Below are positions 25,701 to 31,400 of a stretch of DNA of 64,000 bases, piece by piece. The notes under the pieces are model-generated. The model worked only from the letters and a program-made list of their open reading frames with translations. It was not told the origin of the DNA and ran no database searches. Source of the stretch: Chaenocephalus aceratus. Taxonomy: Eukaryota > Chordata > Actinopteri > Perciformes > Channichthyidae. The translations under genes were made by a program, and so were the position numbers. The stretch's first letter is position 1. Each line of letters begins with the position of its first letter. The DNA is taken from assembly GCA_023974075.1 (NCBI GenBank), contig JAMFTG010000129.1, positions 571,353 through 635,352 on the forward strand, read 5' to 3'.

Positions 25701-28700
25701 GAAGAGGGGACACATGTTGATGTAGAAGAGACATGAAGAAGAGGGGACACATGTTGAAGTAGAAGAGACATGGAGAAGAGGGGACACATGTTGATGTAGA
25801 AGAGACATGAAGAAGAGGGGACACATGTTAATGTAGAAGAGACATGAAGAAGAGGGGACACATGTTGATGTAGAAGAGACATGGAGAAGAGGGGACACAT
25901 GTTGATGTAGAAGAGACATGAAGAAGAGGGGACACATGTTGATGTAGAAGAGACGTGAAGAAGAGGGGACACATGTTGATGTAGAAGAGACGTGAAGAAG
26001 AGGATTTTGCATAATAGGTGACCTTTAAGAAACATATGATAAAATGGCATTTTCAAAACACTCACTTAAAAGCAAAGATAATAAAACATGACGAACAAAA
26101 GGTACATGAATTAAAGTTACAGTGTGAGATATACACATCTGAAATGTTTAGCTCTGACTCTCAATCATTGACCTCACTTTCTTTCTAACGTACCCTTCAG
26201 TTATGTAAAGTGTTTCATGCTAAAGGAGCCCCCCCCCTTTGGAACATTCTAACCTGCAACCCAATGTTCAGAAGATTCAACGGATCCTGGCCGTGTTTGT
26301 TCAGCATATGAAAAGTATTTGCTCCCAGACAGTCATGTGGCTTGCTAGTATCAGTAATACACTTCAGTTCTCTCCTCAGGCCCATATACAAGCCTCCATA
26401 AGAAAACGTTGCGTCTGTGTTTACCTGAATCAAGATGGCGGCCTGTCTCATGTCCAGGAACTCCTTCCTCTGCAGGCGGCCTCTGAACCAGCGCTGGAGG
26501 AAGATGATCTTCCTCATCACGTCTTTGTGCAGCGTGTCCTGCAGCTGCTGGCGCTCCAGCTCCTTTAGAAACACCTGAACACAGAGAAGACACGCAGGGA
26601 AGGAAACGTGAGCGAACACAAGGAATAAAGGGAGAGGCGTTATAAAAGGAATGAACTGGGTGGGGTACCTTCGTCTTGCCGATCTGGTACGTGGTGTGGT
26701 CCAGGCCCATCTTCTCCCCCAGCAGCGCGGCGATGTGCTCTTTAGAGGCGGCCGTGTTCCTCGGCAGCAAAACCCTGAACTGCTCTATGAACTCCTGCAG
26801 GGACAAGAAAGAGACACACACAAATTAGAAATGTATGGACTGTTCGAGAGAGAGCTTCTGTGGTTGAGATGAAGGGTCCAAACCTGAAGTACAACACTCA
26901 GGGTGTCTGCAGGGGTCCTGAAGTCAAAGGTAAAACCTCTCAAGACCTTTTTTAAGACCCTTTCCGTACATTTTAAGACCTCATCGCCACTTTGAGTTCT
27001 AACCGGTTACCTTGGCGACACACTTTACCTCACATTGACTATATACAGTATTGATTGTCCTTCCTCCTTATCTTCCAACCATTTGGACGCAGACTTGCAT
27101 TTCCCCATAACGATGTTGCTTAGCAACCGGCGTAAACGGATCTTCGCGCTATCAAGCAGTGAGCGTGCGACGTCCTGTTCAGATGACGTCAAACCCAACG
27201 GGATGCCATCAATAAACTCCTCAGAATCACACTACACACCTACGCCATGATTACATTCAGGCAGACTGTGGAACACAACCTCTCTGGACCATTTATATAC
27301 TTATTGGAAACAAGATACAAAATGTAACACCTTGGAAAATGCCGTTTAATAGCCTTCATTTTCGCTAAATTGATTGATCAACTTTTAATACTTTTTAAGA
27401 CCCCGCGGACCCCCTGTGTTAGAAAGATTGTTAAATATTAACAGCTCAACATTTACATGACCATTTCTTTCAGCTAAAGGAGGCAATCTACCAAAACTAC
27501 ACGATGACTCCGCCTTGACAAAAGGATTATTTCAGTTTCAAATCCTTACTCTGAATAGTCTGAAAATAGGGAAACGCTTCACGATGTAAGAAAAATGTTC
27601 AGTAAATTCCCTTATATATATACATCCTTTATTTAACCAGGTGAAAGACTCATTGAGTGACCTGGCCAAGAAGGGCAGCACGAACGAAGTTACAACAGAT
27701 AAAACACAGACAATACAAAAGCTGTAAAACACAAATAGAATGGCACATTCGCCGGTCAATGTGCAAAATAAAGCAAACTATTAAAAATCATTAAAAACTG
27801 GCAACATTTAAAATGATTTTTGGATATACGAGCACTCACATCTACCAGTGGTGTCTTTCCTTTAGGATGGACCTGAATTCCCCCATCGTGATTACATCTG
27901 AGTTTCAGCTCCTTCTGTACATTATTCCAAGCTATCAACTTAGTGTACTTAGTGTATCAAAGGCATAATGCCTAAAAATACCAAAATGTTCTTCTCTATC
28001 CGGCAGTATTTTGCAGTATGCAGATATTAGATATATGAGGGTCTCAGTTCAAAATGGATCGTGGAACTAAATATTTTGTCTAACTAGTATGCATACTGCA
28101 TCGCAACAGTACGTAATTTGTAAGGACTATTGTGAGTATGTACTAAAAGTATAAAAAAGTATAAAAGTATGTACTAAAAGTATAAAATAATATATGCAGT
28201 TTGGAACAGATTATATATCACGGAACTCGTCACCTCAGTACAAATTGTGAAATGTTATGATATTTGCCATTTGTTTAAAATGGTACGTAAACTTTGAGTA
28301 TTCAACCCCAGAAATAGTTTCCACGCCCTTATCATAGTATGTTGACAGAGTATGTGTACAGTACCTGGAATGTGTACTTGGCTCCGTAGCCTGACCTCCT
28401 GATGCGGACAGTTTCCAGCATTCCTGTGTATCTCAGCTGCTGCAGCACCAACGCCTCGTCCAGGTGCATCTCCTTCTGCTCAGGACGACCACAAGCTTAT
28501 AACTTACATCCACACCGTTTAGATACCAACATTTACCAACTACAGAAACATCATCACTATAAATGAGAACTGTGATCTGAGCTTATTTTTAAATTGTCAT
28601 ATTTAATTTTAATAAAATAATGTCATCATGCAAAAGAGCCCCTAGCTCTGAAAGGTGATTGCACGGCTTCCATTTACCCTTAAGATCCCCCTTTTCTGTC

Positions 28701-30541
28701 TTTAAGATAAAAGAAAATGTCAGTATTCATGAAACCAAGACCAAGAATTCAAACAAATCATTTTAACGAACAATAAGACCGAACCTTCTCGGCATTGGAG
28801 CGGATGCAGCGGATGAAGAAAGGCTCGGCTCTGTTTAGGGTCTCCAGCAGTTTGGTCAGAGAGGTCTGAGGAGAAGGAGGAGAGGGGCTTGATGAAGGTT
28901 CAAAGTGTGTGTGTGTGTGTCTTTTGTGTGTGTGTGTTTTGTGTGGTGTGTGTTTTGTGTGGTGTGTGGTGTGTGTGTGTAATGTGTCTGTGGTGTGTGT
29001 GTGTGGTGTGTTTTGTGTGTGTGGTGTGTTTTGTGTGTGTATGTGGTGTGTGTGTGTGTGTGTGTTTTGTGTGTGTGTGTGTGTGTGGTGTGTGTGTGTG
29101 TTTTGTGTGTGTGTGGTGTGTGTGGTGTGTGTGTGTGTATGTGGTGTGTGTGTGTGTGGTGTGTGTGTGTGTGTGTGTGTTGTGTGTGTGTGTTTTGTGT
29201 GTGTTTTGTGTGTGTGTGGTGTGTGTGTGTGTGTTATATGCTGGAGGCGATGTTACCTGGAACTGAGCGCTGATGCTCGGGGGTTTCTTCTTCTTGTGAA
29301 CGTGCAGCAGAGACTTGGTGGTGCGGTCGTGCAGCGTCAGGCTCACGATGAACTTCAGAGACCGAGAGTCCAGCAAACTCTGAACAGGATAATATCATTC
29401 ATTTATACTCCGACCAATAGGACACTTGCTTTCTCAAATTCTTGTTTGTCATGAAAATATTCAACTTGCTCTCTCTAATCAAGATCAGGGCTGCAACCAA
29501 ACATGACTTTCTCCATCGATTCATCTGGTGATATTTTCTATAAGATGTCATTTAAAAAAAGCTAAAAATGTCCATCCAATCCAAAGTGATGTCTTTAAAT
29601 GTCACGTTTCAGAACAATATTCTCTTTAATATGATATCAAAACAGCAAAAAGCAGGAAATCTGTGTATTTGAGATGCTGAGAACAACATTTCATTACATT
29701 TGTGCGTGAAAAACTACTTAAATTACAAATAAACCAATAGATTGACGAAGTCCCGCCCATCTACTTCCGCCCCATGGGACCTTATTTCGGAAAAAGTATG
29801 TATTGAAGTCGATGGAGAGAGAAAGATTATCGTTCGATCCCGTTTGAATTGTGCCACGAATTACACATATGATGTTTGTCAATCTTAACAAATCATTTCC
29901 ATGTCAAAAAAGTCACAGTTTGTCGTAAAGCTGTTGAAATATAAGACTATGAAAAATACGCAACTAGAAAGACTACAAATCCCAGAGTCCCGGTCCCGCA
30001 TGCTGGCTCTCACGGAACCGACTAACTCCCCTTGTGTGTGCACAGCTCTCAACACGCCCAGACTTGGAGTGATTTTCACCTCTTTTAATACTTTCCGCCT
30101 CGTTCTGAGAGAAAGAAGTGAAATGTTTCAACGTGACGGCCGTCTGGGTGTGTGGAGCGAGACGGGAGATGTAGGTCATTGAGCGGTTTCACAGTTTTAC
30201 GACACATTTACATTTTCTTGACTTGCTAAATTATCTTTTAAATGGACAAACATAATATGTGTAATTCGTGGCACAATTCAAACGGGATCGAAAGATAATA
30301 TTTCTCTCTCCATCGACTTCAATACATAACTTTTCCGAAATAAGGTCCCATGGAGCCCTCCGGAAAGGGAGGGACTTCCCCTCTCTATCGTAATAGTTGC
30401 CGCTTGTCTTCCTGTTGATGGACTCGTTTTCAAACCGTGTTATAAAACATAGTATGTATCTGCCCCTGAACAAAGGCTCTCCCCTCTCTACTGGCGTTTA
30501 CCTTGGGGATGACCTGCCTCTGTTTGGCGTTCTTGTTTTTC
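1..30541 (-). CDS. myo9b: Class IX unconventional myosin with RhoGAP domain (Myo9b-like), 3' half, 25 exons, partial at both ends
   Basis: Seen: 25 minus-strand exons with AG/GT borders and matching phases, about 4.05 kb of coding sequence (about 1,350 codons): 30502-30541, 29257-29379, 28785-28865, 28365-28475, 26669-26794, 26425-26574, 24197-24357, 21662-22630, 20671-20746, 20467-20576, 18284-18396, 15175-15368, 14783-14890, 13304-13474, 13175-13216, 11774-11885, 11562-11635, 9501-9693, 9145-9273, 8164-8269, 7166-7297, 5607-5730, 3564-3680, 1040-1163, 1-360. Order is motor C-terminus, IQ motifs, charged helix, tail, C1, RhoGAP, C-terminal tail. Known: class IX myosins are actin-based motors that carry a GAP for Rho GTPases. 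Myo9b is preferred over Myo9a because the RhoGAP N-terminus ([19 protein letters not shown]) and the C-terminal TPIIP-containing tail follow MYO9B. Missing: RA domain and N-terminal motor (beyond the gap at 31,401) and the last codons (before position 1). A pair of compensating indels affects 3,564-3,680 and 1,040-1,163. Confidence 0.93.
1040..1163 (-). CDS. myo9b: myo9b tail exon with a compensating one-base loss
   Basis: A 124-bp exon, acceptor ccccag, donor GTGAGT. One frame starts with the conserved KEDLACRL (human KEDITYRL). The other, [20 protein letters not shown], is conserved in the second half. They join if one more G (C on the coding strand) stood at about 1141. With the gain in the previous exon the two shifts cancel, so the C-terminal part is in frame. 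Confidence 0.85.
1311..1788. mobile_element. hAT-like MITE, CAGGGTTC ends
   Basis: Bounded by CAGGGTTCATAC and GTAAGAAGAACCCTG, inverted copies of each other, with internal runs of tccatgacctt/ttccatgac. The same ends occur on the element at 58,463-60,622. No convincing target duplication. It lies in a myo9b intron. Confidence 0.7.
1789..2345. other. AT-rich myo9b intron, no gene seen
   Basis: Non-coding, AT-rich sequence with no exon and no boundary-defined repeat that I can recognise. Confidence 0.6.
2346..3517. mobile_element. Long-armed palindromic MITE, copy A
   Basis: The left arm (gaagtccctccctttcgg, then the segment through tcccgtttgaattgtgccac) is repeated inverted on the right up to 3517. 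A second copy is at 29,747-30,378. Copy A is longer because another element is inserted at 2686-3244. Superfamily not assigned. Confidence 0.8.
2686..3244. mobile_element. PIF/Harbinger-type MITE nested in copy A
   Basis: The ends TACCTCATTCACACCAACG and CGTTGGTGTGAACGAGGTA form a 19-bp inverted repeat with one mismatch, flanked by TTA on both sides (2683-2685, 3245-3247). Copy B of the host element keeps the empty site with a single TTA, proving insertion and a 3-bp target duplication. Confidence 0.85.
3564..3680 (-). CDS. myo9b: myo9b tail exon with a one-base gain relative to homologues
   Basis: A 117-bp exon with acceptor cctgcag and donor GTGAGG. The frame entering from the previous exon gives [20 protein letters not shown] and DTEAE. 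The conserved sequence that should follow, [12 protein letters not shown] (human ERIQSIKEEK), lies in another frame. The switch is at the four-T run 3604-3607 (four As on the coding strand); three would keep the conserved frame. Translation in the open frame reads a different peptide to the exon end, and the next exon returns to the ancestral frame. Confidence 0.82.
4313..4460 (+). mobile_element. LINE 3' tail fragment
   Basis: Sequence cttcttggccaggtcagcaa followed by gggttaaataaggttaaaa and an A-rich end has the form of a common fish non-LTR retrotransposon 3' end. Confidence 0.55.
5072..5510. mobile_element. hAT-like MITE of the AAGTACTCAG family, degraded
   Basis: It begins near caatggaggaagaagtactc and contains scattered aagtaaaagt/aagtacttg words typical of the family seen more fully at 43,805-45,122. 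The right end is uncertain. Confidence 0.5.
5607..5730 (-). CDS. myo9b: myo9b exon: end of RhoGAP and following helix
   Basis: A 124-bp exon, phase 2 to 0: [20 protein letters not shown] then [20 protein letters not shown]. It matches [26 protein letters not shown] in MYO9B. Acceptor cctgcag, donor GTGAGA. Confidence 0.95.
5775..6503 (+). mobile_element. L2-like LINE 3' end, interrupted by another LINE fragment
   Basis: 5775-5908 encodes the C-terminal reverse-transcriptase ending of L2-type LINEs (FSRTAPKL, then [19 protein letters not shown]). The 3' UTR resumes at 6386-6503 (ccttgggtgtcatgaaaggc, aaataaaatg, then ATT repeats). Between them sits an opposite-strand LINE piece. Confidence 0.7.
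5940..6385 (-). pseudogene. Non-LTR retrotransposon ORF2 C-terminal fragment
   Basis: The minus strand reads [51 protein letters not shown], then in another frame [20 protein letters not shown]. This is the C-terminal portion of a fish LINE reverse transcriptase. A frameshift near 6160-6165 breaks it. Confidence 0.75.
6504..6992 (+). mobile_element. Solo LTR, copy 1
   Basis: Starts TGTTGGGGAATC and ends TTTCCCCCACA (TG...CA with short inverted ends), 489 bp, flanked by ATTAC/TTTAC (4 of 5 bases). An internal aataaa could serve for polyadenylation. No internal retroelement genes are adjacent. Confidence 0.8.
7166..7297 (-). CDS. myo9b: myo9b exon: RhoGAP domain, C-terminal part
   Basis: A 132-bp exon, phase 2 to 2: [20 protein letters not shown] then [16 protein letters not shown]. 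The NRM...LAIVFAP motif with the conserved Asn near the active site is intact. Confidence 0.96.
7335..7485. repeat. Simple (cacacagtta)-type minisatellite
   Basis: About 150 bp of imperfect repeats of cacacagttacacacagt just upstream (on the minus strand) of the 7,166-7,297 RhoGAP exon. Confidence 0.9.
7646..7993. mobile_element. piggyBac-type MITE, left end lost
   Basis: Homologous along its length to the complete copy at 38,047-38,433 (e.g. ggcctacctgcctgtcagcc). It ends cctacccacctttaa, i.e. an AGGTG-type terminus plus TTAA; the left terminus is missing. Confidence 0.75.
8164..8269 (-). CDS. myo9b: myo9b exon: RhoGAP domain
   Basis: A 106-bp exon, phase 1 to 2: [20 protein letters not shown] then [14 protein letters not shown]. 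The NTLERLxFHL helix is conserved in MYO9 RhoGAP domains. Donor GTAGGC. Confidence 0.96.
8370..8895 (+). mobile_element. CAGGGT-ended DNA transposon, copy 1
   Basis: Starts CAGGGTATCTGCAGG and ends CCGCGGACACCCTG, with a perfect 5-bp flank TAACC on both sides. Further copies are at 12,281-12,805, 26,899-27,416 and 49,044-49,561, all in the same orientation. No transposase; a 5-bp duplication and CAGGG ends would suit a hAT-like nonautonomous family. Confidence 0.85.
8935..9100 (+). mobile_element. LINE 3' tail
   Basis: gttgcactgttggaggagcc, gtagctatg and gacaatgaaagccttgaatc match the fragment at 32,330-32,470 and have the form of a fish LINE 3' end. Confidence 0.6.
9145..9273 (-). CDS. myo9b: myo9b exon: RhoGAP domain, middle
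   Basis: A 129-bp exon, phase 1 to 1: [20 protein letters not shown] then [12 protein letters not shown] and [21 protein letters not shown] is the conserved RhoGAP motif with the structural KxxLRELPxPL core. Confidence 0.97.
9385..9460 (+). mobile_element. LINE 3' tail
   Basis: gctgtaacaatgtacatttc then gggactaataaagggattct; a second copy is at 16,590-16,660. Confidence 0.5.
9501..9693 (-). CDS. myo9b: myo9b exon: RhoGAP domain, catalytic start
   Basis: A 193-bp exon, phase 0 to 1. It contains [20 protein letters not shown] and [20 protein letters not shown]. The Arg of GIYRKSG is the catalytic arginine finger of RhoGAP domains and is present, so GAP activity toward a Rho GTPase (RhoA for mammalian Myo9b) is expected. 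The acceptor cccacag lies about 10 bp from a 27-bp minisatellite. Confidence 0.97.
9704..10055. repeat. 27-bp minisatellite next to the RhoGAP exon acceptor
   Basis: About 13 copies of a 27-bp unit (agaggatgagaagagggaca plus gacagac). On the minus strand it is pyrimidine-rich and ends about 10 bp before the splice acceptor at 9694. Long ORFs across it are repeat artefacts. Confidence 0.95.
10060..11560. other. myo9b intron between C1 and RhoGAP exons, no gene
   Basis: No exon seen. It holds a perfect hairpin at 10,405-10,437, a taactaac simple repeat at about 10,540-10,575 and otherwise undefined, AT-rich sequence. Confidence 0.6.
10405..10437. other. Perfect 13-bp inverted repeat
   Basis: TACCCGTGATATA (10405-10417) and its complement TATATCACGGGTA (10425-10437) with a 7-base loop. 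Probably part of an undefined element; function unknown. Confidence 0.8.
11562..11635 (-). CDS. myo9b: myo9b exon: C1 zinc finger, second half
   Basis: A 74-bp exon, phase 1 to 0, [20 protein letters not shown] then SAKK. It supplies the rest of the zinc ligands (C-x2-C, HKKC, final C), so the zinc finger is intact. Confidence 0.95.
11774..11885 (-). CDS. myo9b: myo9b exon: C1 zinc finger, first half
   Basis: A 112-bp exon, phase 0 to 1. [20 protein letters not shown] then [11 protein letters not shown] gives the His and first Cys pair (CDQC) of the C1 fold. In MYO9 the C1 is of the atypical, non-phorbol type (family knowledge). Confidence 0.95.
11949..12927 (+). mobile_element. Solo LTR, copy 2, interrupted
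   Basis: Same family as 6,504-6,992 (TGTTGGGGAATC...CCCCCACA), flanked by GGTAC/GGTAG (4 of 5). It is split by the CAGGGT element at 12,281-12,805. Confidence 0.85.
12281..12805 (+). mobile_element. CAGGGT-ended DNA transposon, copy 2, inside the LTR
   Basis: Ends as in copy 1. The flanks are ATGTC and ACGTC; the uninterrupted LTR at 6,504-6,992 carries one acacgtc at this place, confirming a 5-bp target duplication with one later change. Confidence 0.88.
13175..13216 (-). CDS. myo9b: myo9b micro-exon: basic linker before C1
   Basis: A 42-bp phase-0 exon, [14 protein letters not shown], with acceptor ttttccag and a consensus donor GTAAGT. It corresponds to the basic KAQKKKRKQER segment just before C1 in human MYO9B. 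Confidence 0.88.
13304..13474 (-). CDS. myo9b: myo9b exon: conserved pre-C1 block, part 3
   Basis: A 57-codon phase-0 exon: [36 protein letters not shown], then an acidic/Lys end. It matches the VGYKDLMENYQ...LNLFQSLLDEFTRG stretch of human MYO9B. Confidence 0.93.
13564..14067. mobile_element. hAT MITE, TAGGGCTGCACGATAT ends
   Basis: Ends TAGGGCTGCACGATAT and ATATCGTGCAGCCCTA, flanked by the 8-bp duplication GTTTGGAC (13556-13563) / GTTTGGAT (14068-14075). No transposase coding. Confidence 0.88.
14200..14780. other. myo9b intron, no gene seen
   Basis: Mixed-composition intronic sequence with no recognised exon or bounded repeat. Confidence 0.5.
14783..14890 (-). CDS. myo9b: myo9b exon: conserved pre-C1 block, part 2
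   Basis: A 36-codon phase-0 exon, [20 protein letters not shown] to TIKAMYSLP, homologous to the INDLRS...KTMYSVP stretch of human MYO9B. Confidence 0.93.
15175..15368 (-). CDS. myo9b: myo9b exon: conserved pre-C1 block, part 1
   Basis: A 194-bp exon, phase 1 to 0. Its second half, [20 protein letters not shown] then [17 protein letters not shown], lines up with human MYO9B KIGKITVSEKWRES...ITNANELKYLDEFL. Acceptor ctttcag, donor GTGGGT. Confidence 0.92.
15540..15620 (+). mobile_element. LINE 3' tail
   Basis: gtgaagcactttgtgaatta then aaaggtgctataataaatac and ATT-rich repeats, the form of L2/CR1-like LINE ends. Confidence 0.55.
15625..16070. other. AT-rich myo9b intron, no gene
   Basis: Low-complexity AT-rich sequence; nothing else supported. 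Confidence 0.5.
16098..16397. mobile_element. Tc1/mariner-type MITE, copy 1
   Basis: Inverted ends CCGTACTTTTCGGACTATAAG, flanked by TA on both sides, 300 bp. Copy 2 is at 42,800-43,117 with a short extra internal stretch. Nonautonomous. Confidence 0.85.
16590..16660 (+). mobile_element. LINE 3' tail
   Basis: gctgtaacgacgcacatgtc then aggactaataaaggtattct; same family as 9,385-9,460. Confidence 0.5.
16959..18009. mobile_element. DNA transposon with 30-bp inverted ends
   Basis: CTTCCATAAGTGGGTCAAAA at the left is repeated inverted at 17,981-18,009. Inside are a reversed LINE tail (about 17,060-17,150), a 15-bp minisatellite, an L2-like tail (about 17,640-17,870) and AT-rich sequence. No target duplication recognised. 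Confidence 0.65.
17204..17360. repeat. 15-bp minisatellite (agaccctctgtcctt)
   Basis: About 10-11 nearly perfect 15-bp units. Because the unit is a multiple of three, both strands show open frames, which are artefacts. Confidence 0.95.
18284..18396 (-). CDS. myo9b: myo9b tail exon
   Basis: A 113-bp exon, phase 2 to 1, encoding [20 protein letters not shown] and [16 protein letters not shown]. It has a basic FSKILKKRK patch and corresponds to the tail stretch before the conserved MYO9B block that precedes C1. Confidence 0.82.
18872..19751. mobile_element. hAT nonautonomous element, CAGGGGTTCTCAACC ends
   Basis: Starts CAGGGGTTCTCAACCGG and ends CCAGTTGAGAACCACTG, flanked by CTCTAGGT / CTCTAGTG (6 of 8). 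The terminus is the common vertebrate hAT (Charlie-like) type. 880 bp, no transposase. Confidence 0.85.
19760..20460. other. myo9b intron, no gene
   Basis: AT-rich, no exon or bounded repeat recognised. Confidence 0.5.
20467..20576 (-). CDS. myo9b: myo9b tail exon (Ser-rich)
   Basis: A 110-bp exon, phase 0 to 2, including [20 protein letters not shown] and ending at donor GTACTG. If the donor were skipped the frame would stop three bases later. Likely disordered, with possible basophilic-kinase sites around RRKHQDSS. Confidence 0.75.
20671..20746 (-). CDS. myo9b: myo9b tail exon (Ser-rich)
   Basis: A 76-bp exon, phase 2 to 0, encoding [20 protein letters not shown] and FSARE. Acceptor cttccag, donor GTATTT. 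It has no recognisable domain; exon status rests on splice sites, phase continuity and an open frame. Confidence 0.75.
20817..21116 (+). mobile_element. hAT MITE (TAGGGCTGCTCGATTA), copy 1
   Basis: Ends TAGGGCTGCTCGATTA and TAATTGAGCAGCCCTA, flanked by GGTTAATG / GATTAATG (7 of 8). It lies in the intron after the large tail exon. Confidence 0.85.
21232..21544 (-). mobile_element. hAT MITE of the same family, inverted copy
   Basis: Reverse-complement orientation to 20,817-21,116 (aattaatcg at the left, gccataatcgagcagcc at the right), 115 bp away in the same intron. Termini are slightly degraded and the target duplication is not visible. Confidence 0.8.
21662..22630 (-). CDS. myo9b: myo9b large tail exon: charged single helix and disordered linker
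   Basis: A 969-bp exon, acceptor ttacag, donor GTACGT, phases matching its neighbours. Codons 1 to about 85 are an almost pure Glu/Arg/Lys run with blocks such as [20 protein letters not shown], the pattern of an ER/K single alpha-helix extending the lever arm. An acidic segment, a Ser/Pro-rich linker, the family-conserved [12 protein letters not shown] and a [12 protein letters not shown] segment resembling MYO9A follow. The helix/linker length is inferred to be lineage-variable: the human segment I remember is shorter and less regular. Confidence 0.9.
22683..22745. repeat. (GT)n microsatellite
   Basis: About 60 bp of GT repeats, 50 bp upstream of the large tail exon's acceptor; on the minus strand it is (CA)n. 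Confidence 0.95.
22849..22872. repeat. Poly-G tract
   Basis: More than 20 consecutive G, a possible G-quadruplex and a likely length error point in the assembly. Confidence 0.9.
22930..23250. repeat. Dispersed repeat, shared with 50,930-51,150
   Basis: Shared words include tcccattgacta/ctcattgactta, gggaaagag-gtgtctgtaaatc and aagttgtaaaatgtgc. No clear termini; type unknown. Confidence 0.6.
23628..23663. other. Perfect 15-bp hairpin
   Basis: GTGAAGTGCTGCCGG, a 6-base loop, and the exact complement. The stem is GC-rich. A hAT-type terminus (ggttgccgacccctg) ends at about 23,912, so this may be inside a degraded element. Confidence 0.8.
24197..24357 (-). CDS. myo9b: myo9b exon: IQ motifs 2-4
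   Basis: Phase 0 to 2. It completes IQ2 ([15 protein letters not shown]) and adds IQ3 ([18 protein letters not shown]) and IQ4 ([15 protein letters not shown]). Four IQ motifs fit MYO9B. The acceptor is tcctgatag. The intron upstream of this exon is lengthened by a piggyBac-type MITE that carries a 37-bp minisatellite. Confidence 0.93.
24461..26028. mobile_element. piggyBac-type MITE carrying a minisatellite
   Basis: TTAA-AGGTCCCCTATTATAC at the left and ATAATAGGTGACCT-TTAA at the right, i.e. inverted ends flanked by TTAA. Most of its 1.57 kb is a 37-bp tandem array. It lies in the intron between the IQ-motif exons. Confidence 0.85.
24893..26003. repeat. 37-bp minisatellite, about 30 copies
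   Basis: The unit begins gaggggacacatgttgatgt and continues agaagagacatgaagaa, with few substitutions. Three minus-strand frames are open because 37 is not a multiple of three and the array contains no stop in any cycle; these ORFs are artefacts. Confidence 0.97.
26425..26574 (-). CDS. myo9b: myo9b exon: end of motor and first IQ motif
   Basis: Phase-0 exon of 50 codons beginning [18 protein letters not shown]. The first light-chain site lies in [17 protein letters not shown] and the exon ends AAILIQ, opening the second IQ motif. Such motifs bind calmodulin or related light chains. Confidence 0.95.
26669..26794 (-). CDS. myo9b: myo9b exon: converter region
   Basis: Phase-0 exon of 42 codons, [13 protein letters not shown] to YQIGKTK. 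The QIGKTKVF motif spans the junction with the next exon, as in other myosins; it marks the end of the converter and the start of the lever arm. Confidence 0.95.
26899..27416 (+). mobile_element. CAGGGT-ended DNA transposon, copy 3
   Basis: Starts CAGGGTGTCTGCAGGGGTCC and ends CCGCGGACCCCCTG. The flanking 5-mers do not match, unlike copies 1 and 2. Confidence 0.85.
27625..27760 (-). mobile_element. Retroelement 3' end fragment, reversed
   Basis: cctttatttaaccaggtgaa and gagtgacctggccaagaagg are reverse forms of a common fish LINE/SINE tail, related to the fragment at 4,313-4,460. Confidence 0.5.
27765..28364. other. AT-rich myo9b intron, no gene
   Basis: Contains repeated gtatgtactaaaagtataaa words; no exon supported. 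Confidence 0.5.
28365..28475 (-). CDS. myo9b: myo9b exon: motor SH2/SH1 region
   Basis: Phase-0 exon of 37 codons with [20 protein letters not shown] followed by GYGAKYTFQ. This is the relay/SH1 helix leading to the converter. Acceptor gagcag, donor GTACTG. Confidence 0.95.
28785..28865 (-). CDS. myo9b: myo9b exon: motor, RCIRSN segment
   Basis: Phase-0 exon of 27 codons ending [14 protein letters not shown], the class IX form of the conserved myosin RCIxPN motif ahead of the SH2/SH1 helices. The donor is GTTCGG, weaker than consensus. Confidence 0.95.
28903..29240. repeat. Imperfect (GT)n microsatellite
   Basis: About 335 bp of GT with frequent gtggtg and gttttg interruptions, ending about 15 bp from the donor of exon 29,257-29,379 (on the minus strand it is just inside the intron). 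Confidence 0.95.
29257..29379 (-). CDS. myo9b: myo9b exon: motor, lower 50-kDa region
   Basis: Phase-0 exon of 41 codons, from [20 protein letters not shown] to [13 protein letters not shown]. It is nearly identical to vertebrate MYO9 between loop 2 and the SH2 helix. Acceptor ttcag, donor GTAACA. A GT-rich microsatellite lies just downstream in the following intron. Confidence 0.95.
29747..30378. mobile_element. Long-armed palindromic MITE, copy B (no insertion)
   Basis: gaagtcccgcccatc at the left and gagggacttc at the right with long inverted arms. The centre is the reverse complement of copy A's and keeps the uninterrupted ggttccgtgagagccagcat side and ggggagttagtcgg junction where copy A has its insertion. 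Confidence 0.8.
30502..30541 (-). CDS. myo9b: myo9b exon: basic end of the loop-2 insertion
   Basis: Acceptor ccacag before 30541 and donor GTAAAC after 30502. It encodes [13 protein letters not shown], matching the conserved Lys-rich KQKQIIPK at the end of the class IX loop-2 insertion, which binds actin. This is the most 5' exon I can recognise. Between 30,542 and the gap at 31,401 I find no earlier motor exon. Confidence 0.85.
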
Positions 30542-31400
30542 CTGTGGAAGAGAGAGAGAGAGAGAGAGGGTGAGTTAAAGAGACCGAAGCGTTGGAGGCC
30601 CGAGGAGCGATGATGGAGAAGTAGTAGATGGAGCGCGTGAAGCCGGGTTAGTACGGACGGCTGACTCCTTCATGCGCTGCGATGAAATCCAGGGTCGCAC
30701 CTGGAGGACGGGATGAATGACGGGCAGAGAATGAGTGAGAGGGTGAGGATGGAAAGGGAGGAAGACGATGATGAAGGAGAGGGTTTTCTGCAGGAGATGA
30801 CATCTAAAGAAATCAGCTCAGCAGAGACTCACCATTCGCAGACAGACATGCTCTCTTGCATCGCTACATAAAGAGAGCCATGAATTCACATCCTGCTTGA
30901 ATCTGTTTCCATGTGAAATTCTAACATGCCGAGAGGCCGTCTGGAGATATTTGAAAAGGCGCTCGTAAAGACTTCACATGCCAGCAGCAGCTTTCTGATG
31001 GTGCTCATGCAGCAGAAATGGACGTATTTAAGGCATTTCAGCTCCATCCTTCAAATAAACTCGACAGTGTCTCCAAACAACGCCAATAATGTAACGTCTG
31101 CAGAAGAAGCAGGAGAGCGTTCAATGTTTTTATTGGATAAAAGCTCATGAGAGGCAAATGATAAGAGTTGTTTAGATAAAGATACGAGAATGGGGAATGT
31201 CTCTCAAACAGCCTGAAGTGCTTAATTTGGTATTGCCAACAAATTGAGGCTGTGAACTGGTTTGATATGACGTTATCGTATCGTTTATCAGTTTGTTTAC
31301 GCTGCAGAACAACAACAATATGGGTCACTTGCTACGTGATCCGCAACCAATCCAGAAGTGACCGTTCGTAGCTAAAATGTGAGCCATCTCGCTTCCTTTC
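30542..31400. other. Sequence between the first recognised myo9b exon and the gap
   Basis: A GA-rich stretch at 30,551-30,780, then AT-rich DNA. No motor exon or insr exon recognised. Confidence 0.55.

Noticed and set aside
24825..26065. Minus-strand ORFs of 328-397 codons with repeated [18 protein letters not shown] motifs
   Set aside because: They are translations of the 37-bp minisatellite in three frames; no gene structure or similarity.
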